In this document: positions 50,471-63,289 of the stretch, piece after piece
Numbering within the stretch: the first letter of the stretch is position 1
Layout: every line of letters starts with the position of its first letter
NCBI GenBank assembly: GCA_035771165.1
Contig: JAWNZC010000088.1
Coordinates: 1,160,501-1,224,500, forward strand
Reading direction: 5' to 3'
Origin: Paragorgia papillata
Taxonomy: Eukaryota; Cnidaria; Anthozoa; Scleralcyonacea; Coralliidae
DNA length: 64,000 bases
Notes under the pieces: generated by a model
What the model saw: the letters and a program-made list of their open reading frames with translations, nothing else
What the model was told of the DNA's origin: nothing
Database searches by the model: none
Program-made: the position numbers and the translations under genes

Positions 50471-53300
50471 TACCATTTACTTTATTATCCATAATATCAG
50501 TATCAAGTGTTATTGGACATTCAGCCGTCATACCACAATTTACATCTGGAAATGAAAAACAACAACAAACATACTGTACAACACATGTATACAGGACCCA
50601 TGACTTTGAGTCGAGAAACCTGATAGAATCTCACACAGAATAATGTACAGATCCCTGTAGGATCATAGGTTAAATGGAATTATTCTTCCGAGGTTGGATC
50701 CAGCAATGGAGGGACCCTGGATCTTATAAGGGAATTATGGATTGTACACGGTATATAATGGTTTACATCTGCTCTTTTATTCAACTAGTACTGTATATAA
50801 CCAGTTCCCATTAAACGTCATACAGTACGTACATGTAAATCCATGCTCCAGAAATGTTTGAATAAATATAAGTATCATTGATAATATTTCCTCTATTGAG
50901 TTAAATGTGTTGTATATTTCCTCTATTGAGTTAAAAGTACAGTATGTTGTATTTGCTTACAAATAAATTTAAAATATTTACCTTTGTCATCATCAACTGT
51001 ATAGTTTCCTTCTGATGGCAAAACAACACTGACATCTAAATACATATACTACTGTAAATATAGAAAAAGTAAATATATTAATTTAATTAAATATTCAAAC
51101 ATAAGTTTGCTAAAGGCTGATCATGTGCAGAAATATTGCTCAAATTACAAAAGCAGAGTTCGTGTTTTCAAGTTACACTCAGTGAAACCTCTATTAGTAT
51201 TACCGTAATTAACAGACATAATACAATAGATAACTTTTATACAATGGACTGTATAATTCCAGGTCCCAGTTACTATAAATCTATTATATTATATTAAACC
51301 TTTGTACAATGCACACTGCTCTAAAATGTGCCAATCAAACAGTGTCTGTTTTTTTGGACTCGCTTTTTACCTACAGTATACAGTATGTGCATGCATTAAA
51401 TGTATTTCAAAAACTACTGCCTTATCATTTTTACAGGCTGTCCAACCTTTGCAGAGTACCTCGTCGGGACATGCTACGCAACTGAGGCCCGAGCATTCTA
51501 GGGGGGTCCGGGGGGCATGCATCTCGGAAAATTTTTGAATTTGGGCCCTCTAAAGTGGCATTTCCAGCATTTTGAGGACACATTTGCCCAGTTGGAGCGG
51601 CAATTAAGCGCAGTTCAGCAAGCTACAAATGGTCATTTTTTATGTTAAAACCCAGGAGTTTTACAACACCGGAAGTTTTCAAATTGACATCTAGAAATGA
51701 TGGCAAACTTCGAAAATTCGATCACAAAGTATAGAGAGCCATAAGTTTATTATTGATATTCCCATTGATACGTATTAGAGGACATATATTGTACTATATC
51801 ATGCAAGATTTGCCTGAAATTAGACTCCGACTGATAATAGATATAGACATATAATAATTTGAAAACTGTAAGTTTCATTATTTTTCGTTGTCCCATCCGC
51901 AGTTGATCGGGACACGGGACAAATTACTCCAAATCGGAACTGTCCCGATGAGATCTGGACGGTTGGACAGTCTGTTTTTACCTTCTACGCTACAATTGTC
52001 AACTTGTAACAAGAAATATATGGCTTCATGGGTGGTGAGACCTTTAGAAACTGCTTCATCTATTTGTACTGATGAAACTTGTGGAAACATGTGTGCAAGC
52101 TGACATTTCATCTCTTCTGATGTCGACTGCTTTCTAAATAAATCATCTTCTGCATGGGTATTTTGGGAATCAGCACTTGATTGGCGTGTACAGGTCGAGT
52201 CTTCTACATGATCACTATCGGTATTCACTCTTGATGGCCCATTCGACTGTAGATATTGCCGTATATTCATGAATTCCGGTTCCTCTTCACCCTCAGAAAT
52301 ACACTAAAACCAAATGAGATTTGGACTGGTTTAGCTGACTGGTATGTAAAGAGAGAGAAAAATACATGGTTGTATGGAAATATGAAATCTATTTCAAGTG
52401 TTGACCAGGATATTTCACGAGTGAACAAAGCGAATGAGTGAGATATCCATGAGTTCAACATGAGAAATAAATTTCATATTTCCAAACATCCATTCTGTTT
52501 ATTAGTATATTAGAATTGTCCTATTGCATTAAACTATAATGCTGATGCAGCGATAATCATCGCCAAGCTCAGAGTGATACAGTAAGATATCAGCATAAAT
52601 ATCTATTTTCAATAAGATAATTATTATTCATTCTTTCAGTTCAGACCCTGATAACCATGCGTTGAATTTATGAAATCTATTTTACCTGTCCAGCGGCGTC
52701 TCCCATAATGACGACTTATGACCTTTCAAGGCCTTTGAATCTATTTATCATCGTCTTAAATCATGAAATTTAATTATTTATTTTTTATACGAGGCTGCTG
52801 ATTACAGGGTAGTACAATCCAAACTAAAATACATGTAGCCTTTTCTTTGCCATCTCAGTCCTTGTAAATGTAGCCCAATGATAATATATAGAGTCTCATC
52901 ATGTACAAACAAGTAACAATCAGAAGGTACAGTAATAACGGGTTCGCATGCCTTCAATATACACACAGGTACTGTACAGTAAGCCCGACGAACTCTGTTC
53001 CCCAAAAGAATATTACAAAATAATATTACAATTTACGGTAAGTGAAATTAAACTTTTCATGTCTAATAGAATACAAAAGCTATCTTCAGTGATTTTGTTT
53101 CAGAGCCATAAGGGGACACTATGTCTGAGCGGACACACTATCGACCCCAGGTCTGTGAAACACTGGTGATCTTGTATTAGTAATCTAATATTTCACAAAA
53201 TATGCACATGATTTGTTTAGCAGCATTATTAAACTATATAATAGCTTGCGAGCAGGCCCTCCTTTAGGGGTTGGGTGGGAAAAGGCAGTGGGAAGGGAGG

Positions 53301-53528
53301 GTCTATTGGGCTCTTGCAGGTGACATCACTTGGGTGGCAACTTCAAAGTTCAAACAATTAGTAGATCGCTTAATAAGTAAAAATTGTTCCGTTTACAGTA
53401 TAAACATTTACAACATAACTAGGTGATAAATGTTTATAAACGAAAGAAGTTTTACTTATCAATCGGTTTACTAATCGTTTGAACTTTGAAGTTGCCACCC
53501 AAGTGACGTCACTGCAAGAGCGCAATAG
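53301..53528. mobile_element. fold-back MITE-like inverted repeat
   Basis: TCTATTGGGCTCTTGCAGGTGA and TCACTGCAAGAGCGCAATAGA mark mirrored arms of about 90 bp (CTTGGGTGGCAACTTCAAAG / CTTTGAAGTTGCCACCCAAG). It lies in a HECT-A intron. Confidence 0.7.
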
Positions 53529-55371
53529 AAATTTAAGTAGAACCTTTGGTAGCTCAGTATGGTTTCAGCATGGATAGTAAAATGAGTGGATTGTAAACTA
53601 ATAGTCACGTGAGGTGTTTCCAAGCCGCTGATTGGCTGAAAAGCATTTTTCTTTGCTCGAGATGTTGAAACCTAGTTGCAAATTGTGATGTCACGAATGA
53701 CGTGAGTATGCTTGTTTTACTGAGGTGTTTAGTGAACTTTTCTTCAAATTCTTCATATCCTCACATTCAGATGACTATGTTGACCTTTCAAATGATTTTA
53801 TCGCCTTATAAACCTGCCTAAGCCACAATCGAGTGTTCGAGGTAAGCGTTGTTGATCTTTGTTGTGAGTTTTCCTGTGTTGTTTTGAAGAAACTGGCATC
53901 CCAAAATAGTACTTTGTTTTACTTGGAATTTGGGATGCATATTTTGACTAGTAAACCTTGATATCTTCTTTTAAAATGAGTAAGAATAGACAGGCATTTT
54001 GTCGTATTGTGGCTTTGTCGTATTTATAGACATTTCGATTATCATTTTAAGTTGTATTAATCCTAAACTTTGAATATACTAGGGGTTTTTTAGCTTGTCA
54101 ATTCCAACCAGGATGTTATGCTCACGCCATCAAGTTTCCTATCCAGTCTTTTTGCTATCCATGGTTTCAGTGAGTAAATTTCATTTCTCACTTCTCAGTA
54201 TGCTATATTTGTAGTTGAGAATGTCGCTGATTTATGTCTTTTGCATCATAGAATTTTCAGTTACGCCATTACTCAACAAATTAATAATAAATGAGCCATA
54301 GAAACTAAAATATGTGGGGATAGACCGTGGCAGAAGCCGAAGAAATGTTTGTGATATTCAAGTATGAAGTAAAATTGCTAAAATACGGCAAGTGTAATTT
54401 TCGGCAGCCATATTAGATTATGGTTTGGATAATCATTGTGGTAATTTCAATTTGGGTCTGGACGCACACAAGGAATTAATTTAGTACAATCACTTTCTAC
54501 GGTGACGGTACATACTTCATGGTAACTAAAATCCCATATAGTCGCCCTAACCCTCACACTATTAAACATACTGTAAACCCTAAACCTATGGGAAATTACC
54601 ATGAAGTATATAGCCTTTCTACTAACTAACGAACAGTAAACAATAATTTACTAACCGGATTTCGTTTCCTTCTGTATCGTAAAGGACGGGAAGGAAGAGA
54701 TCGTATATCTTTTTCCTTAAGTCTGCCTCGCTCCAATCCTTCGGTATGGGACATGCATCAACATACATCTTTTTATTTACTAATTTCTCCTTTAACTTTC
54801 GTCGTGGCACCTCATCCCAACTTGGTCCGGGCAGGAGGCATACATCTTTATAGATTATAACAGCTTCTTTTTGTTTCTTTTGTGAGGTTTTGTATGGCGC
54901 AAATCGCCCAGATGCGTTACGCTGCGATCGTGGCTATTTATCCTTCTTGTTCGACCCATTCTGCCTCGCACTATAGTTTCTGCGACTCGAAAATCCTGCG
55001 GCAATAGCCTGTAAAGCAACTGCACTTGGTGATGGAATGCTTCCAGAACTATTGGAAGGTACAGAAGGGCTGCATTCATTTAAACTCCCACTGCCTGGCG
55101 CACAACTCGTAACATCTGTACCACCAACATGAAGAACATCCGGTCACGGACCTCGTGGGAGTTGAAAAGAACGATATAATTCTCCTTGAACGCATTCATT
55201 CCTCTCTCCTGGTCTCTCTCTTGGGAATTCTGTATTAGCCGCTGGTAAATAACTGAGACTTGAAACAACTTCGCGGATAATATCTTGAAGATTGGGGCTT
55301 TGGTCGGCCATTTTCGTTTATAATCGTACGTTTGTGAACAGTTTCCCGCCTCCCGCCTTCTAAGAAGGCGG

Positions 55372-55795
55372 TTGACGGTTTGACTTCCGTTTCCTTTCAA
55401 TTTCAACTAATAATTTATTTTTTTCAATACATCGATTTTTTTTCCCGAAACGATTGTTTTCATTATATCGATATTTTTTTTCGATACATTGATATTTTTT
55501 TTTCGATACATTGATTTTTTTTTCGATACATTGATTTTTTTCTCGATACATTGATTTTTTTTTCGATACATTGATTTTTTTTCTTCATATTTTTGTCCGC
55601 AATGGAACGGCATAGTCACACCAAGGTCCCACCCAACACGCAATGAAATAATTCTCCTCGCATAACTTTCCTCAGATTTTCAGTCAGGTGGCACATTTAT
55701 ATTTTATAACAATAAAAAAATATGTGTACGTGGGTCTCAGAATTTGTTCAGGTGGTGATGAGATTGAATCAAGGAATTTTTTTTATGTGGCCTAA
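55372..55795 (-). repeat. right TIR of element A with minisatellite
   Basis: Contains ACGGTTTGACTTCCG, about seven ATACATTGATTTTTTTTTCG-type units (55425-55590), TATTTTTGTCCGCAATGGAACGGC and the outer GAATCAAGGAATT..ATGTGGCC, all complementary to the left end. Confidence 0.8.
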
Positions 55796-55821
55796 ATCAG
55801 AGTACTAATAACATCATAATA

Positions 55822-56008
55822 CAGGGGTGTGCAACCTTTTTTTCTTCGTGGGCCAAATTTGGTTGTCCACTAGTTCTTTCTTTCACACACCACCCATCCC
55901 CTCTATGCCAAAATGCTTAACCTAAAATGTCCTAAAGCAGACCTAAAGCTCCTAAGATCCTAAAAACAGCTCTTGTGGGCTGCATGGGTGGCAGGTTGTG
56001 CACCCCTG
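55822..56008. mobile_element. hAT-type MITE with 8-bp TSD
   Basis: 187 bp with inverted ends CAGGGGTGTGCAACCT / AGGTTGTGCACCCCTG, flanked by TCATAATA on both sides. No ORF. Confidence 0.85.
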
Positions 56009-57883
56009 TCATAATATATGAAGTGTATATAATATATAATACTATTTACAATACACTAAATTACTGTACATATAGTCAATGAGTACAGTACATACTATAA
56101 CAACATTGCCATAATCTGTATGGCATTCTATAACTGGTTTATGGCTGTTAAATACGAAAAACCGTAGATAGGACGGAACCATTTTCTACTGACTTGTGAG
56201 GAAACATTGTTAGCCTTTGCTTGCACAAACAGTTGTACAAATGACCTCTCATTTCTGATTGGTTGAACATGATGTTCCTCAAAGAAAATCCTTCTGCCAG
56301 TGCCTACGCATTTGCTATGGCAAACAGTCCACAGTCATTACTTCCAATTTGTTTTTGGCAACATGTGACTCTCACTCTCATTTGACCCTGAGAAGCAGTG
56401 TTATGTTTGTATAAATACACCAGCTGTTTCCCAAGCTGGGTGGTAAGCACAGGTGACATTGAGTCATACACTGTTATTTCACCATTTGATAGGTGTGACA
56501 TTACCCAGTGGGAATTTAAATGGTGAATTTGTATGCAGCTTGTCGATGACAAAGGACTTTTCATCTTTTGGTGTGAGACTAGTAAAGAGTTCACAAATCC
56601 TCCAATATGTGGAAATTGCTTTTGCATCAAATGTTGACAGCTGTTTATATGCCCATCAGTTAGCCATGCTGGACTTCTCAGGGTGCTTTCATTCTTTCTT
56701 GTCAATCCTAAACTTGGTATCCACATTTCTTTTGTTTGTTGTTGATGTTGTGCTGGAAGTTGATCTTCTTGTGTTAGGTTGATCATGATCTGTGTAGTTT
56801 TAGTAAATGTAGCTTTGTTTTGTTGCGGTTTCTTTATGGTAGGTGGAAATACAGGGGGACATGGTAGGTTATTTTCTGATGAAGGGACTGGAACATTTAC
56901 TTTATAACGTTTCTTCATCATGTCTGCATGGACACCAACTCGTTTGCTGTATGGATGTTTAGGTTTCCCATACTTCCTTTCTGGAAGGTCCTGAGACTTT
57001 TTCAGCTTCATTATTCTTGGCTTTTTTGTTGTACTGGTATGGATATTCGATTTGCAGTCTTGAGCTGATGCTTTTCTCTTCTTTGTTTTTGTCTTTGTTT
57101 TTGTTTTTGTTGGTGCTATTGTGCTATCTTCTAAAATAACTCCTTTGTCTGAAGTTACCACGGCTTCGGTCTCTTTAAATAGCAGCTGCAGTTGATCTTC
57201 TAGTTTTCTCAAGTTTTTTATGTCTTTGACAAGATATGTTAAGCCATTTATTTTCTTCAGAACCACCCTACATTTTGCTTGGAGGAGAGTTTTGTTTGTT
57301 TTACGTTGTAGAGGTAAACTTTCATTGTTGGTGGAAAGAGGTTTGTTGCTTCGATCAACTCCGGTGACTTGAACATCATCAGGTGGAATAATGGTACTGG
57401 TTGTAATGGGAGGTTGCACATGCAGATTGTTAGGCTCAGTATCACCAGATTCTGGTCGAGATTGACAGATGCAGTTATCATCTAAGTTAAGTATAGGGAG
57501 GCTCAAATACAAACAACTCAGGTCATCCCACTGGTAATTTGTGTTGTTAAAGATTGCACAAAAATGCTTGCAAGGGAGTTTCGTTTTGCACCAATCCAAG
57601 CATTGGCAACTTGGCTGTGTTGTATCATTCCCAAAGTTAACTTCATACCATTGACTTGAAGAGGTGGAACTTTGCACAGTAAACTTTCCAGGCTGCACCA
57701 TACAAATGTTTTCTTTTGCATACCAGCAATCTTTCCAACGTTTCATCACATGGTCAACAACGTGTCGAGGCTTGTTCCACAAGAACTTGGGTAGTTCTTC
57801 ATTATACATTCAGTATGCATCTGAATACTGTACATTGAGTGATATGTACCTTAATTAAAAGAGAAAAAATTACTGTTGTCTAG

Positions 57884-57887
<4 letters not shown>

Positions 57888-57920
<33 letters not shown>
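57888..57920. repeat. (TA)n microsatellite
   Basis: About 16 TA dinucleotides. Confidence 0.9.
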
Positions 57921-57922
<2 letters not shown>

Positions 57923-58082
57923 TGAGTTTTGGTTCACGAAATGTTAGAGAGTGCTCAATTTAAAGTCTTCTCTACCAGAGGTTTCGCCCTAAACGGGATC
58001 ATCAGTCGACTATATATATATATAGTGAGTGATGTTCAACAGATTAATACTGTATATTCACAATTACAGTACATAAGTTTGA

Positions 58083-58196
58083 TTAACCCTTTCACTACTA
58101 TACTTTCCCCCTTGACGAATAAAATTGTCTGGCCAGTCTGGGGTTATATAGCCAGGGTAAAATACCAAAAGGCCCCACAGTAGTGAAAGGGTTTAT
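58083..58196. mobile_element. short MITE, TTAACCCTTTCACTA ends
   Basis: Inverted ends TTAACCCTTTCACTACT / AGTAGTGAAAGGGTTTA. Same family as 15786-15900, including the shared CCCCTTGACGAATAAAAT-type core. Confidence 0.6.
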
Positions 58197-58724
58197 ATGC
58201 CTTGTGGGCATTTCGGCCTGGTTATAATAATAGACTTACTTTAAATATGAGTCTGGAACAAAGTTGTCAATTACTACGGAAAGCATTTCACTCAAAGAGC
58301 AATTTCTGTATCCAACTAAGTATTCGTACTTTAAAGCCTCATCTTGTCTCTCTACGCCATTATTGGTATGAACTGCTATTTCCATATCCATAACGCGGAA
58401 TGCTTGCACCCACCTCTTTGGCCATGGCCAAAGTTAATATCAATTGATCAGTTGATTGTACATATATAAGTTAATTTTGGTTTTGTAATAGGCAAGTAAA
58501 CAAATGATCATATTACTTAGACAGTCTAGCACAAGAGTGAAATTTACTAATTATGTGTAGACAAAGGCAAATTATTTAAATAAATTGCTCAACATAATTA
58601 TAATGGAGAAAAATATGCTGCTTTTTTGTAAATAAAGTGCAAAGAGAAGTTATACCAAATACTGTAGTTATAATTATAGATTAAACATCAAACAACAGGG
58701 CAAACCTTTGCAAACCCTTTATAA

Positions 58725-59012
58725 GGGGTGTTGGTGGCACAGTGGTTAGCGCACGTGCCTTTCACCTCTGCGACCCGGGTTCAATTCCTGCTCTCAGCAG
58801 TTATCTGATTAAAATTTCACCTTGGCCACATGCGAGAAGAGTGCTTCCAGTTTGACTCTACCAAACATCGCAGGTTTCCTCCGGGTATTCCGGTTTCCTC
58901 CTGTAGAAACACTGGACGAATGAGGGATGGCCCTTACTGGACCTCTAGGGAGAACAGTTAGCTATTAACTGATAGAGCTATCCAGTATAAATAAGATTAG
59001 TTTAGTTTAGTT
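58725..59012 (+). mobile_element. tRNA-derived SINE
   Basis: The tRNA-like head has an A-box-like TGGTTAGCGCACG at about 58741 and a B box GGGTTCAATTCC at 58778, the split RNA polymerase III promoter. The body of about 210 bp ends in TTAGTTTAGTTTAG. A second copy lies at 14975-15262. It is inserted at the edge of a MULE exon (after the KWLPNEL segment). Confidence 0.85.
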
Positions 59013-59896
59013 CATTTGGCAACCATTTTCCTTCCTGCCATTTCTGGAGTTTTGCTGATGTCTTTCAAACATGGCTTTCCTTAAGGGCTTTTACAGATGC
59101 ATCAAACTTCTCTTGTGTGGTAGCATGGGCAATACTGCAAAGGTACTTTAGAACCTCATCTCTGTGTGTGGAAACTCCATTGTCGATCTAAAGCCCGCCG
59201 CACACGAGATCTCTTGGCTGAGCTAACGGTCTCGTGAGTCTGTTAGCTCAGTCAAGAGCTCTCGTGTGCGGTTGATTTTCGTGAGGAATTCACCTCTCGA
59301 GGCCTTGAGGAAAATATCTATCGTGTTTGATATTTTTTTTCACGCGAGGAAAAATTCTCACACGTCTGCGAAAATAAGCCAATAGAGAGCTTAAGCATAC
59401 AGGCGTTTTAGAGCCACGGACGGCGATTGAATTCAATAGCATTTTTCATTCAAAACAATGATGATGAGCAATTTAAAACCCCAAGAGCAAAGTGAACGCC
59501 GTCGTCGTTCTACACAAGACGAGCATTTTCACGTTCTTGAGACGACGGGAACATCTAGAACGTTGAGGCTTGTCATCATTGTTTTACTACAATAGACATG
59601 ATTTTAAAGTAGAAAACTTGTATTTTAAGGGGGATAATTTCATTACATTACAATATAAAATAAAGGATCTGTATTTTTGTATAAATATGAAGCTTATGAG
59701 CTAACAGTTTAGATATGTGATTATTCATAGCCTTTGTTTTGGGTAAAAGTCTTTTCAAAGAATACGCGGTTCAGTAGTTCTGTATTGTATTCCTGCTCTT
59801 CCGGTCACCGTCCCTGTCTCAAAAACGCCTAATATGCTTAAGCTCTCTAATGAAAACGCGTTGTTTCCTCACGTGAGAAGAAATCGCGGCTTCAAT

Positions 59897-62163
59897 ATGG
59901 CGTCGAACACAAGCGAGCAACTAAGTGAGCTGTTATCAGAGGAGAAATTAGTTGAAATATGGCCGGATTACCTCTGTTTATATGATGTAAGGCCAACAGA
60001 GTTTAAAGACAGATCGCCGACAACAAGCCATGGAGGAAATTGCTCGAAAAATTGCTCAAAACGGTTTGTAAATTAACATTTTATACTGAATATGAACACG
60101 AAGTTGATATGAACATTTCGATGATTTCGGCATATCATACATCATGATACATTGAAATATGGTCATAATTTAATATATTTCTTATTTTTTCTTACAACAG
60201 TCGATTGGATAAAAAGTAAACTTAGACAACTGAGAAACAGCTTTACAAAAGCAAGAAAACCACCGCCGTCAGGCAGTGCACGGCGAAACCCAACAAAACG
60301 AACGTCCTGGATCCTTGATAAACTTCAATTTTTAGACGCATATGCTGCTAGCAGACCAACAACATCTAACATGGAACAGGTATGCCTGTTTTTAAACTAA
60401 TTAAAATACATATGATATAAACATCATGAGTTAGAATTAATATTAATACATATGTTTTTTAAAGACTGCACATGTAGTCTTGCCATGGAACAGAGCCATT
60501 TTCGGACACAAAATAATTTGTCAATTCTACTCGCCGTTCCTTTGCACTTTTTGACGAATTTCTAACTGATGTTGTTTGTATTCCATACAATTGGGCATCT
60601 CTTCTCCATTGACCAGGCGTGAACTGTTGATTATCGGTATCTTCAATATCTTGACAGCTTGTGTAGTTGCTCATGTTGTTTGCAACCATAAAATTGTGCA
60701 GACAACAGGTTGCAAGAATAATGTCATTCACTTTTTCATGTCCGAGGTTGATAGTTGTGAGAAACACTCTAAATCGATTTGCCAAGATGCCAAATGCATT
60801 TTCAACCACTCGTCTTGCTCTCGATAATCGGTAATTAAAGATTCGCTTTGATTTATCTAGTTTTCTGTGTGGATAAGGTTTCACTATATTCTTTGTTAAA
60901 GGAAATGCATCATCGGCTACAATATGATAACAAATCTTTCCAGAAACTCCCTCAATAGTTTCTGGTGGTGGAAGATTTAGTGTTTTATTTGCCAGAGCTT
61001 TCTTTAAAGAACAATCTCCGAACACACCTGCATCTCCTGCCCGTCCAGTAGCTCCAACATTCACATATAAGAACTTGTAGTTGGCATCGACCAGGGCAAG
61101 GAGAAGGACACTAAAGAAGTGTTTATAGTTAAAAAAATTCTGAACCACTATCTGCAGGTTGTTTAATTGCTATGTGCTTTCCATCTAATGCCCCAATACA
61201 ACAGGGATAATTCCACTGTGCTTGGAACTCAGCAATTTTTAGCCACTCTTCTGCTGTTGATGGGACCTATTAAAATAGTTTGATATTTGCTTTAGCTCTT
61301 CATTTATTTTGCAAAACGATAAATCATAGCATTTTATGTTGTGTGCAGGATTAGCTGTAACTAGATAACAAGGCTGGCAAGAGGCCGGCGAGAGGGAGGG
61401 GGCAAAATACCCAGGGCCTGGAGTGCTCAGAGGGTCCCGGAAATGTCTGTAAAATGGTCGCATCACTTTATGTTTGCCCTAAATGAAGTATGCCTACTTG
61501 CTCACTGTCCGCTGATGTACTAATGTAACATAAACGATTTTTCGAGAATCAAAGGGGGGGGGGGGGATGTGGGGCATGTTCACCAATTTGTCTCAGGGTC
61601 CGGTTTCGAAGGCCTACTAGATAATCTGTCTATGCATGAAAATTAGACCTCACCATACACATTTCAATTCCTCTGTTTTGGCAAAAGTATATCAAAGTTG
61701 TTTCAAATGTATTACTGTATTTCTACGAACTATTTATTAAATAAGCTGCATTTTAATTATTTATTAGACAGCTCCCATAACACCAACTGATGTATGTGAC
61801 AGTGATAATGATGAGACTGGTGACATTTTGGGGGATCTTGATCCAGATGGTGATGATAATTTGCTCGATGATGTAAATGATACAACCACACCTAGGTCAA
61901 CAAAGCAACCTCTAAAATCAAGGCCTAAATCCCTGAAGAAGAAACTACAAGAGGAAGAATTTGAAGTCATGAAGGGATTAGCCTCTTCGATTGCTCAAAA
62001 TAATAAGAAAACGAAAAATGCTAAACCTGAAGGAGGAGAGTCTGAAGCCTTTGGAAACTTTGTAATAGAGTCTATGAAAAAACTAGACCCTACAATGCAG
62101 CACATTGTGCAGTATCATATAAATAATATTTTGTTTCAGGCCCAAATGGGAATGTTGGGGTAG
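59897..62163 (+). CDS. MADF/BESS-type DNA-binding protein of the Harbinger element
   Basis: Three exons by eye: 59897-about 60063, 60202-60379 and 61769-62163, with GT-AG borders. Exon 1 opens MASNTSEQLSELLSEEKLVEIWPDYLCLYD and exon 2 has DWIKSKLRQLRNSFTKARK. Together these form a MADF domain. The last exon is acidic, then basic (KSRPKSLKKKLQEEE), ending in a BESS-like helix (AFGNFVIESMKKLDP). It helps bring the transposase to the transposon ends and into the nucleus in this superfamily. In exon 1 the frame appears shifted by one base near 60010-60014, before MEEIARKIAQN. The rest is open. Confidence 0.75.
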
Positions 62164-63141
62164 GGGCAAACCCAAATGTCTGTTCCCAAACAGCAAAGTA
62201 GCCGTCAAGTACAACAGTTCTCTCCTTGGTTCAACCGTGATGAAAACATACTTAATTCCTGACACTTTTACTGTGTTTTTGTTCATTTAACAAGATGAAT
62301 TGTTGATATTTTGATATACAGTGCTATTTAGTTATATGATAAAGTTCTGGTAAATATATTATGAAGGTCCGACTAGTGATGTGATAAAGTTCCAGTTATT
62401 TTTGTAAAGATATTATAAAGTTTTACTTCTAGTAATCTAGTAAAGTTCTTTTTATTTTAATATTATAAAGTTCTAGTTTGTTGTTATACACATTTAGTTA
62501 TATGCAAGTGACCACCTACTTTTAGATATTGCTGTTTCATTGCTTCGTACAAAGCTTGACATGTCTCACTGATAATATTTGATACAGTTCGTTCTCCTAT
62601 CCTGTACTGAAATGATAAACTTCGAAATGACTCTCCTAAAAAAAATATTACTCATTGACATTGCCAATTTTTTATATATCATCCAAAACAGGCAATAGCG
62701 CTTTGTTTTGTATTTTGACTCACCTGAGGCAAGGAATCGTAAAGTAACCGACAATCTCTCTCCAGGACTGATACTTGCTCGCATTACTGTGTCTTTCTTT
62801 TTAATATATGGTCTCACCATCCTTAAAATTTTTCTAAAAGAATTTATGTCAAAGCGATGGTATTGTCGAAGTTTTTCAGGGTCCTCTTCTTCGAGTTCGC
62901 GAAGGAGGTTGATAAATACACCGCGCCTTTGGCGTCTTTGTATCCAAGTTCTACTCCAAATTGTTCGACATGCAGCTCTCATGCGGCGACGGCGACGACG
63001 CATCAGTAAAATGAAAAGAAAAACAATGCGAAGAAGATTTGTACTTGCCGCCATCTTGAATTTGCCGCGAAATTCAATCGTCATCTCAGCAAACAGCTCA
63101 GCACTTTGCTCAACGTGTGCGACCAGGCTTGTCGAGGCCAA
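60459..63141 (-). CDS. HARBI1-type DDE transposase of the Harbinger element
   Basis: Exons by eye: 63141-62724 (basic N-terminus, then LLRELEEEDPEKLRQYHRFD), 62634-62520 (SFQYRIGERTVSNIISETC) and about 61267-60459. The catalytic core shows Asp in CIGALDGKH, Asp in VADDAFPL and Glu in RVVENAFG, the DDE_Tnp_4 pattern. The third exon changes frame at a run of seven T on the minus strand (61131-61137, GSE then FFNYKHFF). The run looks one base too long. This may be a real lesion or an assembly error. It cuts and inserts the element at TWA sites together with the MADF partner. Confidence 0.85.
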
Positions 63142-63289
63142 GGAACTGAAGTAGTCGCCTCGCGAGGTCGGGTGTTCAGCTAAGAGCTCTCGTGTGCGCC
63201 GGGCTTAACTTATCCATTCAGACCATGCTTTCTCGAGATGGAAATCGCAGAGGAAAACCTTGCTCTCTAAATATAGAAAATATGTTGTG

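Larger units (their letters stand above)
36866..55311 (-). pseudogene. HECT E3 ubiquitin ligase of element A, interrupted by element B
   Basis: Minus-strand exons by eye. The N-terminal exon 55311-about 54657 (MADQSPNLQDII) has at least three stops or shifts. A CUE-like exon is at about 52290-51953 (MKCQLAHMFPQVSSVQIDEAV... EAIYFLL). Small acidic exons lie near 51030 and 50540. The HECT N-lobe is at about 48245-47560 (GLTREFFQIVHDVL, CFEGTKDHLLPIHN). The exon continues at 37497-37251 beyond the inserted element B. The C-lobe exon at about 37068-36866 holds the catalytic-cysteine segment (DTCMCSVRLPYIHN). HECT ligases pass ubiquitin through that cysteine. The exon frame continues exactly across the B insertion once the 6-bp duplication is discounted. 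It is related to the G2E3-like genes expanded in fishes and cnidarians. Confidence 0.75.
31869..55795. mobile_element. element A: DDE-integrase transposon carrying a HECT ligase gene (about 13.9 kb without insert)
   Basis: Long imperfect inverted repeats bound it: GGCCACATAAAAAAG..TTCCTTGATTC at the left and the complement at the right. Both contain GCGGACAAAAATATGAAG followed by an array of ATCGATGTATCG-type repeats, and then AGTCAAACCGT. Inside are a plus-strand integrase gene (32329-35292) and a convergent minus-strand HECT gene (55311-36866). A 10-kb relative, element B, is inserted in the HECT gene. No clear target-site duplication was found for A. The integrase and the HECT N-terminal exon carry stops. 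The same plan as B makes it the older copy of the family, resembling the IS3EU-type superfamily. Confidence 0.8.
59192..63205. mobile_element. PIF/Harbinger transposon (4.0 kb) with TAA TSD
   Basis: Ends AGCCCGCCGCACACGAGA / CTCTCGTGTGCGCCGGGCT, flanked by TAA at 59189-59191 and 63206-63208. It carries the two canonical genes: a MADF/Myb-like DNA-binding protein (+) and a HARBI1-type DDE transposase (-). It is inserted into an exon of the MULE gene. One-base frameshifts are visible in both genes, so this copy may be dead unless these are assembly errors. Confidence 0.92.

Noticed and set aside
55360..55643. Ile/Lys-rich minus-strand ORFs with repeated YRKKNQCIEKK
   Set aside because: Translation of the element-A subterminal minisatellite.
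58741..58800. A functional tRNA gene
   Set aside because: Internal promoter boxes are present, but there is no cloverleaf 3' half. The sequence continues into the SINE body and is duplicated at 14975-15262.
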